The notes below the pieces were generated by a model that saw only the letters and a list, made by a program, of their open reading frames with translations, did not search any database and was not told where the DNA came from. A stretch of 7,033 nucleotides of DNA. It comes from Roseobacter sp. Lineage in GTDB: Bacteria; Pseudomonadota; Alphaproteobacteria; Rhodobacterales; Rhodobacteraceae. The stretch is from assembly GCA_024636425.1 (NCBI GenBank), contig JAGXHB010000200.1:1-7033 (forward strand), given 5' to 3'. Both the position numbers and the translations under genes were made by a program. Position 1 is the first letter of the stretch. Every line of letters begins with the position of its first letter. Shown here in pieces: positions 1 to 7,033 of the stretch.

Positions 1-69
1 CGTCCCGGCGCCTTGCTGGACCATAAACGATCGATGTCGCCGGTGATCGACCCGCGACCCCTGACCTGA
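1..69 (+). CDS. 3' end of an upstream gene (partial), possibly a NarK-type transporter
   Basis: Frame 1 is open from the first base to a TGA at 67-69, giving a 22-residue C-terminal tail that begins RPGALLDHKR and ends PRPLT. The other two plus-strand frames hit stops within this stretch. The stop lies 12 bases before the narG start, the spacing expected of an upstream gene in the same operon. The tail is basic and polar with no hydrophobic segment, compatible with a cytoplasmic tail of a membrane transporter but not diagnostic. Nitrate/nitrite transporters of the NarK family commonly sit directly upstream of narG in proteobacteria, so narK is the best guess from context alone. A chance open frame of this length cannot be excluded. 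Confidence 0.5.
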   Translation, partial: RPGALLDHKRSMSPVIDPRPLT

Positions 70-81
70 CAGGAGAATGAC

Positions 82-3000
82 ATGAGCCATCTGCTCGACA
101 GACTGAATTTTCTGCAATCCAAGGAGCTTGATCGCTTTTCCAAAGGGCACGGGCAGACCACCCGCGAAAGCCGCGATTGGGAGGATACCTATCGCAATCG
201 CTGGCGGCACGACAAGATCGTGCGCTCGACCCATGGCGTCAACTGCACTGGATCGTGCTCGTGGAAGATCTACGTCAAATCCGGCATCGTCACATGGGAA
301 ACCCAGCAGACGGATTACCCGCGCACGCGTCCTGATCTGCCCAATCACGAGCCGCGCGGCTGTGCGCGCGGCGCTAGCTATAGCTGGTATCTTTATTCTG
401 CGAACAGGGTGAAAAATCCGCTGATCCGCGGCAGATTGATGAAAGCATGGCGCAAGATGCGCGAGACCATGACGCCAGTGGCCGCATGGAAGACGTTGCA
501 GGAGAATCCGATCCTGCGCGCGTCCTATGTGCAAACCCGTGGCAAGGGCGGATTTGTACGCGCCAGTTGGGAGGAGGCGACCGAGATTATCGCCGCCGCC
601 AACGCCTATACGACGAAAACCTACGGCCCGGACCGTGTCTTCGGCTTTTCGCCGATCCCCGCGATGTCGATGGTGTCCTATGCGGCCGGCAGCCGGTATC
701 TCAGCCTGATGGGCGGCACGGTGATGTCGTTCTATGACTGGTATTGCGACCTTCCCCCCGCCAGCCCGCAGACATGGGGCGAACAGACCGACGTGCCGGA
801 ATCGGCCGACTGGTATAACGCCGGCTTTCTGCTGCTCTGGGGCTCGAACGTGCCGCAAACCCGTACGCCGGATGCACATTTCTATACCGAGGCACGGTAT
901 CGCGGCGCCAAATCCGCCGTCATCTGTCCGGACTATTCGGAGGCTTCGAAATTCGGGGATGTCTGGCTGGCGCCTAAACAGGGGACTGATTCCGCCCTCG
1001 CGATGGCGATGGGCCATGTGATCCTGCGTGAATTTCATCTGGATGACCAGGTCGATTATTTCGAGGATTACTGCCGCAAATACTCGGATTTTCCCATGTT
1101 GGTGAAGCTGGAGGAAAAAGACGGCAAGCTGATCCCGGGCCGCTTCCTGCGGGCTGACGATCTGGCCGACAAGCTGGGCGAAAAGAACAATCCCGAGTGG
1201 AAAACAGTAGCATGGGACCTGAAATCCGGCGCCCCGGTCGCGCCCAACGGCTCGGTCGGGTATCGCTGGGGCCAGGACGGGCAGTGGAATCTTGAGGAAC
1301 GCGCGGGCAAAGCTGAAACCGAACTGGCAATGACCTTTATCGGCGATGTCGATCATGACGAAGTAAAGGGTGTCGACTTCCCCTATTTCGGCGGCATGGC
1401 GCATCAGCATTTCGTGAAATGCGACCACCCCGACGTGATGACCCGCAATATCCCGGTCAAGAAGATCACCTCGGGCAAGTCTGAAATCATCGTTGCCACG
1501 GTGTTTGACCTGTTCTGCGCAAACTATGGCCTCGATCGCGGGCTTGGCGGGGATTGGGTATCAAAGAACTATTCTGACGACATTCCCTACACTCCCGCAT
1601 GGGCCGAAAAGATCACCGGCGTTCCGGCAGAAAAAATCGCTGTCGTCGCCCGCGAGTTTGCCCGCAACGCAGAAAAGACCGAAGGCAAATCGATGGTCAT
1701 TCTGGGTGCCGGAATCAACCACTGGTATCACATGGACATGACCTATCGCGGGATCATCAACATGTTGGTGATGTGCGGATGTGTCGGTAAATCCGGCGGC
1801 GGCTGGAGCCACTATGTCGGGCAGGAGAAACTGCGCCCGCAGACCGGCTGGACACCGCTGGCCTTTGCACTCGATTGGCACCGCCCGCCGCGCCACATGA
1901 ACTCGACCAGCGCCTGGTATGCTCACACCGGTCAGTATCGTTACGAACAGGTGACCGCTGGCGAGATTCTGTCACCAACTGCCCCTGCAGGTGATTGGGA
2001 CGCTAGCCTGATCGATTACAACGCTCGTGCCGAGCGCATGGGTTGGCTGCCATCAGCGCCGCAATTGAAGACAAACCCGCTGGAGGTGGCCAAGGCGGCC
2101 AAGGCCGCAGGCAAGGAGATCGCGCCCTATATCGCGGAGCAGTTGAAATCGGGCGCGCTCGAAATGTCGTGCGAAGATCCCGAAGCACCAGAGAACTGGC
2201 CGCGCAACCTGTTCGTGTGGCGCTCCAATATTCTGGGATCGTCGGGCAAGGGGCACGAGTATTTCCTCAAGTATCTGCTCGGCACGAAACACGGCGTGAT
2301 GGGCAAGGATCTGGGCCAAGAGGGCGGCGTGCTGCCTAAGGAGGTCAAGTGGCACGAGAAGGCGCCCGAGGGTAAACTTGACCTTCTGGTGACGATCGAT
2401 TTCCGCATGAGTACGACGTGCGTCTATTCGGATATCGTGCTTCCGACGGCCAGTTGGTATGAAAAAGATGACCTGAATACCTCCGACATGCACCCGTTCA
2501 TCCACCCGCTTCAGGCGGCGGTGGATCCGGCCTATGAAAGCAAGTCGGATTGGGAAATCTTCAAGGCCATCGCCAAGAAGGTGCAGGAGGTCGCGCCCGA
2601 GGTTCTTGGCAAGGAGACCGATGTCGTTGCGCTGCCGTTGCAGCACGATACGGCCTTCGAGATCGCACAGGATCAGGTTCTCGACTGGAAGAAGGGCGAG
2701 TGCGAACTGATCCCCGGCAAAACCGCGCCGAACTTCATCACCGTCGAACGTGATTACGGTGCGATCTATGACCGCTTCGTGGCTCTTGGCCCGCTCATGG
2801 ACAAGGTCGGCAACGGCGGCAAAGGCATCACGTGGAAGACCGAAGTCGAAGTGCAGCACCTGCGTGATTTGAACGGCGAATGGCTGGATGGCTCGGCCAA
2901 GGGGTGTGCCAAGATCGATACCGGCATCGACGCGGCCGAGGTTATTCTAATGTTGGCCCCGGAAACCAATGGCGAGGTCGCCGTCAAGGCATGGCACGCG

Positions 3001-3813
3001 CTGGAAAAATTTACCGGGCGCGAGCACGCGCATCTGGCTGCGGTCAAAGAAGACGAAAAGATCCGTTTTCGCGATATCGCCGCGCAGCCCCGCAAGATCA
3101 TTTCCTCGCCCACATGGTCGGGCATCGAGTCCGAGGAGGTTTGCTATAACGCAGGCTATACCAACGTTCACGAGTTGATCCCGTGGCGCACCCTGACAGG
3201 GCGTCAACAACTCTATCAGGATCATCTGTGGATGCGGGCCTTTGGCGAAGGGTTTGCGATCTATCGCCCGCCGGTCGATACGAAAACTGTCACTGCCAAG
3301 ATGGACAGTGACGAGGACAGGGCGCATGTCATCCTGAACTTCATCACGCCCCACCAGAAATGGGGCATCCACTCGACCTATTCCGACAACCTGTTGATGC
3401 TCACGCTCAACCGTGGCGGTCCGGTAGTCTGGATGAGCGAGGTTGACGCAAAGACGGCGGGGATTGTCGATAACGACTGGGTCGAGGTCTACAACTCCAA
3501 CGGTGCGTTGACGGCCCGGGCGGTGGTTTCCCAGCGTATGAAGAACGGCACGCTGTTCATGTATCACGCACAAGAGAAAATCGTGAACACGCCGGGGTCG
3601 GAAAAGACCGGCCGTCGTGGGGGTATTCATAACTCCGTCACCCGTACGACGCTGAAACCGACGCATATGATCGGCGGCTACGCGCAATTGTCCTACGGGT
3701 TCAACTATTATGGAACCGTTGGCAGCAACCGCGACGAATTCGTCGTCGTTCGCAAGATGAACAAAGTGGACTGGCTCGACGCGCCAGCCGACAATGTGGA
3801 GGCAGCAGAATGA
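82..3813 (+). CDS. narG: Respiratory nitrate reductase, catalytic alpha subunit NarG
   Basis: NarG reduces nitrate to nitrite at a Mo-bisMGD centre on the cytoplasmic face of the membrane, receiving electrons from NarH. The 1243 residues match the family length (E. coli NarG is 1247) and collinear similarity runs end to end. The FS0 [4Fe-4S] ligands are His51, Cys55, Cys59 and Cys94 (motif STHGVNCTGSCSW, then PRGCARG). Asp223 in YDWYCDLPPASPQTWGEQTD corresponds to the E. coli Mo ligand Asp222 (mature numbering). The conserved LGSSGKGHE lies at about 718-726, and the C-terminal dinucleotide-binding domain carries TPHQKWGIHS at about 1089-1098. The N-terminal helix (LLDRLNFLQSKE) resembles the E. 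coli NarG segment bound by NarJ; it has no twin-arginine pair, consistent with a cytoplasmic-facing enzyme. The start is set by collinearity with E. coli NarG and by AGGAG at 71-75, six bases upstream. No frameshift or missing ligand was seen. The stop overlaps the narH start. Confidence 0.98.
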   Translation: MSHLLDRLNFLQSKELDRFSKGHGQTTRESRDWEDTYRNRWRHDKIVRSTHGVNCTGSCSWKIYVKSGIVTWETQQTDYPRTRPDLPNHEPRGCARGASYSWYLYSANRVKNPLIRGRLMKAWRKMRETMTPVAAWKTLQENPILRASYVQTRGKGGFVRASWEEATEIIAAANAYTTKTYGPDRVFGFSPIPAMSMVSYAAGSRYLSLMGGTVMSFYDWYCDLPPASPQTWGEQTDVPESADWYNAGFLLLWGSNVPQTRTPDAHFYTEARYRGAKSAVICPDYSEASKFGDVWLAPKQGTDSALAMAMGHVILREFHLDDQVDYFEDYCRKYSDFPMLVKLEEKDGKLIPGRFLRADDLADKLGEKNNPEWKTVAWDLKSGAPVAPNGSVGYRWGQDGQWNLEERAGKAETELAMTFIGDVDHDEVKGVDFPYFGGMAHQHFVKCDHPDVMTRNIPVKKITSGKSEIIVATVFDLFCANYGLDRGLGGDWVSKNYSDDIPYTPAWAEKITGVPAEKIAVVAREFARNAEKTEGKSMVILGAGINHWYHMDMTYRGIINMLVMCGCVGKSGGGWSHYVGQEKLRPQTGWTPLAFALDWHRPPRHMNSTSAWYAHTGQYRYEQVTAGEILSPTAPAGDWDASLIDYNARAERMGWLPSAPQLKTNPLEVAKAAKAAGKEIAPYIAEQLKSGALEMSCEDPEAPENWPRNLFVWRSNILGSSGKGHEYFLKYLLGTKHGVMGKDLGQEGGVLPKEVKWHEKAPEGKLDLLVTIDFRMSTTCVYSDIVLPTASWYEKDDLNTSDMHPFIHPLQAAVDPAYESKSDWEIFKAIAKKVQEVAPEVLGKETDVVALPLQHDTAFEIAQDQVLDWKKGECELIPGKTAPNFITVERDYGAIYDRFVALGPLMDKVGNGGKGITWKTEVEVQHLRDLNGEWLDGSAKGCAKIDTGIDAAEVILMLAPETNGEVAVKAWHALEKFTGREHAHLAAVKEDEKIRFRDIAAQPRKIISSPTWSGIESEEVCYNAGYTNVHELIPWRTLTGRQQLYQDHLWMRAFGEGFAIYRPPVDTKTVTAKMDSDEDRAHVILNFITPHQKWGIHSTYSDNLLMLTLNRGGPVVWMSEVDAKTAGIVDNDWVEVYNSNGALTARAVVSQRMKNGTLFMYHAQEKIVNTPGSEKTGRRGGIHNSVTRTTLKPTHMIGGYAQLSYGFNYYGTVGSNRDEFVVVRKMNKVDWLDAPADNVEAAE

Positions 3814-5336
3814 GAATTCGCGCACAAATCGGCAAGGTGCTGAACCTGGACAAATGTATTGGGTGCCATACCTGCTCGGTTACCTGCAAGAACGTCTGGA
3901 CCAGCCGCGAGGGTGTCGAATACGCTTGGTTCAACAACGTCGAAACTAAGCCTGGCACCGGCTATCCTACCGACTGGGAAAACCAGAAACGCTGGAACGG
4001 CGGCTGGGTGCGCAAGGGCGGCAAACTGCGGCCCAAGCAGGGTGCGAAATGGCGGATTTTGGCGAATATCTTTGCCAACCCCGACCTTCCCGAGATCGAT
4101 GATTATTACGAACCATTCGATTTCGACTATGACCACCTGAAATCCGCGCCTGAGATGGAGCATTTCCCAACCGCGCGGCCGCGCTCCAAAATTACCGGTG
4201 AACGGATGGAAAAGATCGTCAAAGGTCCCAACTGGGACGAGATCTTGGGCGGTGAATTCGAAAAACGGTCGAAAGACTACAACTTCGACGGCATTCAAAA
4301 GGACATCTACGGCCAGTATGAAAACACCTTCATGATGTATCTGCCGCGCCTGTGCGAGCATTGCCTCAACCCGACCTGCGTGGCCGCCTGCCCATCGGGG
4401 GCGATCTACAAGCGCGAAGAGGACGGTATCGTCCTGATCGACCAAGAGAAATGCCGTGGCTGGCGGATGTGCATCTCTGGCTGTCCTTACAAGAAGATCT
4501 ACTACAATTGGGAATCCGGAAAATCGGAGAAATGCACGTTCTGCTATCCGCGCATTGAGTCTGGCAATCCGACGGTGTGTTCGGAAACCTGCGTCGGACG
4601 TATCCGTTATCTTGGCGTGATGCTCTATGATGCCGACCGCATCGAAGAAGCTGCAAATATGCCGGATGCACATGATCTGTATCAGGCGCAGCTCGATATC
4701 TTTCTTGATCCTAACGATCCCGAAATCCAGCGATTGGCGCTGGAGCAGGGTATCCCGCAGGATTGGATAAAAGCCGCGCAGCAAAGCCCGGTGTGGAAGA
4801 TGGCGATGGACTGGAAGATTGCCTTTCCGCTCCACCCCGAATACCGGACCTTGCCGATGGTTTGGTATATACCGCCCCTGAGCCCGATCCAGAATGCCGC
4901 AGAGGCCGGAATGATCGGTATCGATGGCGATATGCCCGACGTACGGTCGCTTCGCATCCCGGTGCAATATTTGGCCAACATGCTGACTGCCGGCAAAGAA
5001 GAGCCAGTGGTTCATGCGCTGGAACGGATGCTGGCGATGCGGGCCTATATGCGTGCAAAAACCGTTGACGGTGTGATTGACGAAGGAATTGCCGAACGCG
5101 TCGGTATGTCGGGCCGCATGATCGAAGACATGTACAAGATCATGGCGATTGCCGATTATGAGGATCGTTTCGTAATCCCGACCACCCATCGCGAGACGGA
5201 TGAAGATGCCCTCGAAATACGCGGCGGTTGTGGCTTTACCGATGGGAACGGCTGCTCCAGCGGTATCAGTCAGGGCACACTTTTTGGCGGCAAGGGGAAA
5301 AAGAAAACCCTCGTCCTGCCGACGGAGGCATCGTGA
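3810..5336 (+). CDS. narH: Respiratory nitrate reductase, iron-sulfur beta subunit NarH
   Basis: NarH is the electron wire between the NarI hemes and NarG, on the cytoplasmic side. At 508 residues it is close to E. coli NarH (512). Four cysteine groups are visible: Cys16, 19, 22, 26 (CIGCHTCSVTCKNVW); Cys182, 185, 190, 194 (CEHCLNPTCVAACP); Cys215, 221, 225 (CRGWRMCISGCP); and Cys242, 245, 257, 261 (CTFC and CSETC). Trp218 stands where a fourth cysteine would be in the third group, the family signature for one [3Fe-4S] cluster beside three [4Fe-4S] clusters. The C-terminal half (about 265-490) is the NarH-specific extension that contacts NarG; the tail ends in a lysine-rich stretch unlike E. 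coli. The start codon overlaps the narG stop as ATGA, with GGAGG at 3798-3802, which suggests translational coupling and equal output of the two subunits. Confidence 0.98.
   Translation: MRIRAQIGKVLNLDKCIGCHTCSVTCKNVWTSREGVEYAWFNNVETKPGTGYPTDWENQKRWNGGWVRKGGKLRPKQGAKWRILANIFANPDLPEIDDYYEPFDFDYDHLKSAPEMEHFPTARPRSKITGERMEKIVKGPNWDEILGGEFEKRSKDYNFDGIQKDIYGQYENTFMMYLPRLCEHCLNPTCVAACPSGAIYKREEDGIVLIDQEKCRGWRMCISGCPYKKIYYNWESGKSEKCTFCYPRIESGNPTVCSETCVGRIRYLGVMLYDADRIEEAANMPDAHDLYQAQLDIFLDPNDPEIQRLALEQGIPQDWIKAAQQSPVWKMAMDWKIAFPLHPEYRTLPMVWYIPPLSPIQNAAEAGMIGIDGDMPDVRSLRIPVQYLANMLTAGKEEPVVHALERMLAMRAYMRAKTVDGVIDEGIAERVGMSGRMIEDMYKIMAIADYEDRFVIPTTHRETDEDALEIRGGCGFTDGNGCSSGISQGTLFGGKGKKKTLVLPTEAS
5324..5328 (+). 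promoter_or_regulatory. Ribosome binding site fixing the narJ start
   Basis: GGAGG lies inside the last codons of narH, seven bases before the ATG at 5336. The narJ frame stays open upstream to an ATG at 5228, but that longer version would read through the 3' end of narH and add 36 residues absent from NarJ relatives. This site and the TGATG junction therefore support the start at 5336. Confidence 0.85.
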
Positions 5337-6040
5337 TGGACCGGACACTCAAGGCGCTCTCACTTATACTCAGCTATCCGACCAAAGAACTGCAAACGGC
5401 GATGCCCGAAATCGCGGCTGTGCTCATGTCGGAAACGCGCTTGACCACGGCGGTGCGGAGCGATTTTGCGCCGCTTCTCGGCACGCTGGAGCAAGATGAC
5501 ATCTATGCGCTGGAAGAGGCCTATGTTGGTCTGTTCGACCGCTCGCGCACGCTGTCGCTCAACCTGTTTGAGCATGTCCACGGCGAAAGCCGCGACCGCG
5601 GCAGCGCGATGGTTTCATTGGTCGAAACCTATCGCGATGCCGGGTTCGATCCGGCGACCAGCGAGTTGCCGGATCATCTTCCGGTGCTGCTGGAGTATCT
5701 GGCGATGCGTCCCGCAGATGAGGCGAAGGATGTGCTGTCGGACGCGGCGCATATCTTTGCCGCGCTGGTCGAGCGGCTGAACCGCCGCGAAAGCAGTTAC
5801 GCTCCCGTGTTTACTGCTTTGGTGCAGCTTGCGGACGTGCAGGCTGACGATCAAGCCGTGGCAGAGCTATTGGCTCAACCGGACACGGACCCGGATGACC
5901 TCAAGGCGCTCGATTCGATCTGGGAAGAGAGCGAAGTTCTCTTTGGCCCGGACCCCAACGCAGGATGTCCGCAGGTGCGCGATATGCTCGCCGGTATGGA
6001 TCAACCCGTTAACGCCAGGCCGGCCACAGCGGTCAAATGA
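5336..6040 (+). CDS. narJ: Nitrate reductase molybdenum cofactor assembly chaperone NarJ
   Basis: NarJ is a cytoplasmic chaperone of the TorD/DmsD/NarJ family. It binds the N-terminus of apo-NarG, keeps NarGH soluble while the Mo cofactor and FS0 are inserted, and helps attach NarGH to NarI; it is not a subunit of the final enzyme. With the ATG at 5336 the product has 234 residues (E. coli NarJ has 236). The family core is clear: EEAYVGLFDRSRTLSLNLFE at about 60-79, HVHGESRDRG at about 80-89, and ELPDHLPVLLEYLA at about 110-123. The protein is acidic and predicted helical, with no signal peptide or membrane segment. The C-terminal third is less conserved, as is usual in the family. The start overlaps the narH stop by one base (TGATG), which points to coupled translation. 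Confidence 0.95.
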   Translation: MDRTLKALSLILSYPTKELQTAMPEIAAVLMSETRLTTAVRSDFAPLLGTLEQDDIYALEEAYVGLFDRSRTLSLNLFEHVHGESRDRGSAMVSLVETYRDAGFDPATSELPDHLPVLLEYLAMRPADEAKDVLSDAAHIFAALVERLNRRESSYAPVFTALVQLADVQADDQAVAELLAQPDTDPDDLKALDSIWEESEVLFGPDPNAGCPQVRDMLAGMDQPVNARPATAVK

Positions 6041-6041
6041 T

Positions 6042-6046
6042 GGAGG
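6042..6046 (+). promoter_or_regulatory. Ribosome binding site of narI
   Basis: GGAGG starts one base after the narJ stop and lies five bases before the ATG at 6052. It supports that start, which places the first membrane segment of NarI at the position expected from E. coli. The same heptamer GGAGGCA precedes narH and narJ. Confidence 0.8.
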
Positions 6047-6051
6047 CATAA

Positions 6052-6741
6052 ATGCATAACTTTCTGTATGGAATTTTCCCCTACATCGCCATCACGGTGA
6101 TGGTGTTCGGGTCCATCGCACGATACGAAACCGTGCCATTCACCTGGAAATCGTCCTCCAGCCAATTGTTGCGACGCAAACAGCTGGTCTGGGGCTCTGT
6201 CCTGTTCCACATCGGCGTTCTGACGATCCTGTTCGGGCATATTGGTGGCTTGCTGACGCCGATCGCCATTTTCGATGCGATCGGCATCAGCCATGGCGCG
6301 AAGCAGGTAATCGCAATCGTCGTCGGTGGCATCGCGGGTGTCATGGCACTGGTCGGCGGCGGAATGCTGTTGCATCGTCGTCTCTATGATCCGCGCATCC
6401 ACGCCAATTCAAACTTTGCCGACAACTGGATCCTGATCCTGTTGCTGGCGCAGCTGGTGCTGGGTGTGTTGACGGTCTTTGTGTCGCTTCAGCATCTGGA
6501 CGGGTATGAAATGACCAAGTTCATGAGTTGGGCACAGGGGATACTCACCTTTGATCCGAACGCGGCAAGCTATATCGGGGACGTCAACATCATCTTCAAG
6601 CTGCACCTGTTTTTGGGTTTGACGATCTTTCTGTTGTTCCCGTTCACCCGGCTTGTCCACATGTTGTCGGTGCCCGTACGCTACCTGTGGCGGCCCGGTT
6701 ATCAGATCGTGCGGTCACGCCGCCGCAAGACTGCGGAGTGA
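6052..6741 (+). CDS. narI: Respiratory nitrate reductase, cytochrome b gamma subunit NarI
   Basis: NarI anchors NarGH to the inner membrane, oxidises quinol near the periplasmic side and carries electrons through two b hemes to NarH, releasing protons outside. It has 229 residues (E. coli NarI has 225). Five hydrophobic segments are visible at about 7-24, 47-69, 85-106, 125-146 and 182-200. The four heme-ligand histidines are His53, His63, His185 and His203, with the same spacings (10 and 18) as E. coli His56/66 and His187/205. Lys84 in HGAKQ matches the quinol-site Lys86, and Gly62 next to His63 matches Gly65. The C-terminus is strongly basic (RSRRRK), as expected for a cytoplasmic end facing NarGH. 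The gene starts 11 bases after narJ, and the next gene starts five bases after its stop. Confidence 0.97.
   Translation: MHNFLYGIFPYIAITVMVFGSIARYETVPFTWKSSSSQLLRRKQLVWGSVLFHIGVLTILFGHIGGLLTPIAIFDAIGISHGAKQVIAIVVGGIAGVMALVGGGMLLHRRLYDPRIHANSNFADNWILILLLAQLVLGVLTVFVSLQHLDGYEMTKFMSWAQGILTFDPNAASYIGDVNIIFKLHLFLGLTIFLLFPFTRLVHMLSVPVRYLWRPGYQIVRSRRRKTAE
6735..6738 (+). promoter_or_regulatory. Ribosome binding site of the downstream isomerase gene
   Basis: GGAG overlaps the last codons of narI and lies eight bases before the ATG at 6747. It is shorter than the GGAGG sites of narH, narJ and narI, which may mean weaker translation of this accessory gene. It supports the chosen start. Confidence 0.65.
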
Positions 6742-6746
6742 ACACG

Positions 6747-7033
6747 ATGAACAAACCACTGTTTTCCGACGTGACCGTCAATGGCGAGAAGATCCCGATC
6801 TCGGTCATTGCTGCAGAAGCCCAGAACCACGCGGCCCCCATGGGGAAACCGGGTCTGGCATGGCGCGCTGCTGCGAGTGCGCTGGTGATCCGGTCTTTGC
6901 TGTTGCAAGAGGCGGCCAGACGCGGCCTTGCGCCTGACCCCGCCGAGGTGGGGCCGGGCAAGTTCGAGACCGACGAGGAATCGCTCATCCGCGCGGTGAT
7001 GGAGGCCGAGATTTCGCCACCGCCGCCCAGCGA
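6747..7033 (+). CDS. Peptidyl-prolyl cis-trans isomerase, SurA/PpiC type, nar-operon-associated (5' part only)
   Basis: The first 95 codons are in the window and the frame is still open at its end. The visible part resembles the N-terminal SurA-like chaperone region of PpiC/NifM-type proteins: an opening VNGEKIPISVIAAEAQNH, then a long helix (AWRAAASALVIRSLLLQEAA), then an acidic and proline-rich stretch (EISPPPPS) near the edge. The catalytic parvulin domain, expected further on, lies outside, so enzyme activity cannot be judged. The N-terminus (MNKPLFSDVTVNGEK) has no hydrophobic core or lipobox, so no signal peptide is apparent; this fits a cytoplasmic protein, unlike SurA itself. It starts five bases after narI and is surely co-transcribed. 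As I recall, isomerases of this kind follow narI in several alpha- and beta-proteobacteria. A role in folding or maturing NarGHI is inferred from context only. Confidence 0.8.
   Translation, partial: MNKPLFSDVTVNGEKIPISVIAAEAQNHAAPMGKPGLAWRAAASALVIRSLLLQEAARRGLAPDPAEVGPGKFETDEESLIRAVMEAEISPPPPS

Noticed and set aside
31..50. Short inverted repeat TCGAT-N10-ATCGA as a possible operator.
   Set aside because: The arms are only 5 bases, it lies in the apparent coding tail of the upstream gene, and it does not match an FNR-type dyad.
2088..2115. A small repetitive stretch (AKAAKAAGK) in narG as a possible insertion or tandem repeat.
   Set aside because: The repeat is short and imperfect, and it falls in a variable alanine-rich helix that E. 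coli NarG also has at the same place. There is no sign of an inserted element.
2053..2859. A 268-codon minus-strand open frame inside narG, and a similar 292-codon one at 2947-3825.
   Set aside because: Both are shadows of the narG coding strand, with no family resemblance and no supporting start context.
5228..5335. An N-terminal extension of narJ from an upstream in-frame ATG at 5228.
   Set aside because: It would overlap narH by over 100 bases and add residues not found in NarJ relatives. The GGAGG at 5324-5328 and the ATG at 5336 fit the family length.
3708..5348. A 546-codon open frame on the minus strand covering all of narH.
   Set aside because: It lies exactly antisense to a certain gene. 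Its translation is rich in His and Arg and has no recognisable domain. Long antisense frames are expected opposite GC-rich genes with biased third positions.

Overview
The window is one tightly packed plus-strand operon for a membrane-bound respiratory nitrate reductase: narG, narH, narJ and narI, in the classical order. It is flanked by the last 22 codons of an upstream gene and the first 95 codons of a downstream SurA/PpiC-type peptidyl-prolyl isomerase. The DNA is GC-rich, with strong GC preference at third codon positions. The NarGHJI proteins are clearly proteobacterial, and an isomerase directly after narI is an arrangement I associate with alpha- and beta-proteobacteria. I favour an alphaproteobacterium (Rhodobacterales- or Sphingomonadales-like), but the sequence alone does not prove this and no lineage marker is present.

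Layout. 1-69: 3' end of an upstream reading frame (a NarK-type nitrate/nitrite transporter would be the usual neighbour, but the tail is too short to identify). 82-3813: narG, the Mo-bisMGD catalytic subunit. 3810-5336: narH, the four-cluster iron-sulfur subunit, overlapping narG by 4 bases (ATGA). 5336-6040: narJ, the assembly chaperone, overlapping narH by 1 base (TGATG). 6052-6741: narI, the di-heme b membrane anchor. 6747-7033 (runs off the window): the isomerase. No gap between genes exceeds 12 bases. I found no promoter, FNR-like box or terminator in the window, so control presumably lies upstream of base 1.

How the genes work together. NarI oxidises quinol in the membrane and passes electrons through two b hemes to the iron-sulfur clusters of NarH, then through the FS0 cluster of NarG to molybdenum, where nitrate is reduced to nitrite on the cytoplasmic side. 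NarJ holds apo-NarGH while cofactors are inserted and is not part of the final enzyme. The downstream isomerase has no visible signal peptide and is plausibly a cytoplasmic folding or maturation helper for this complex (inference).

All key cofactor ligands checked against remembered E. coli positions are present, so this looks like an intact, ordinary and functional nar operon. I found no previously undescribed system. The points most worth a second look are the operon-linked, apparently cytoplasmic isomerase and the repeated GGAGGCA ribosome-binding heptamer at three gene junctions.
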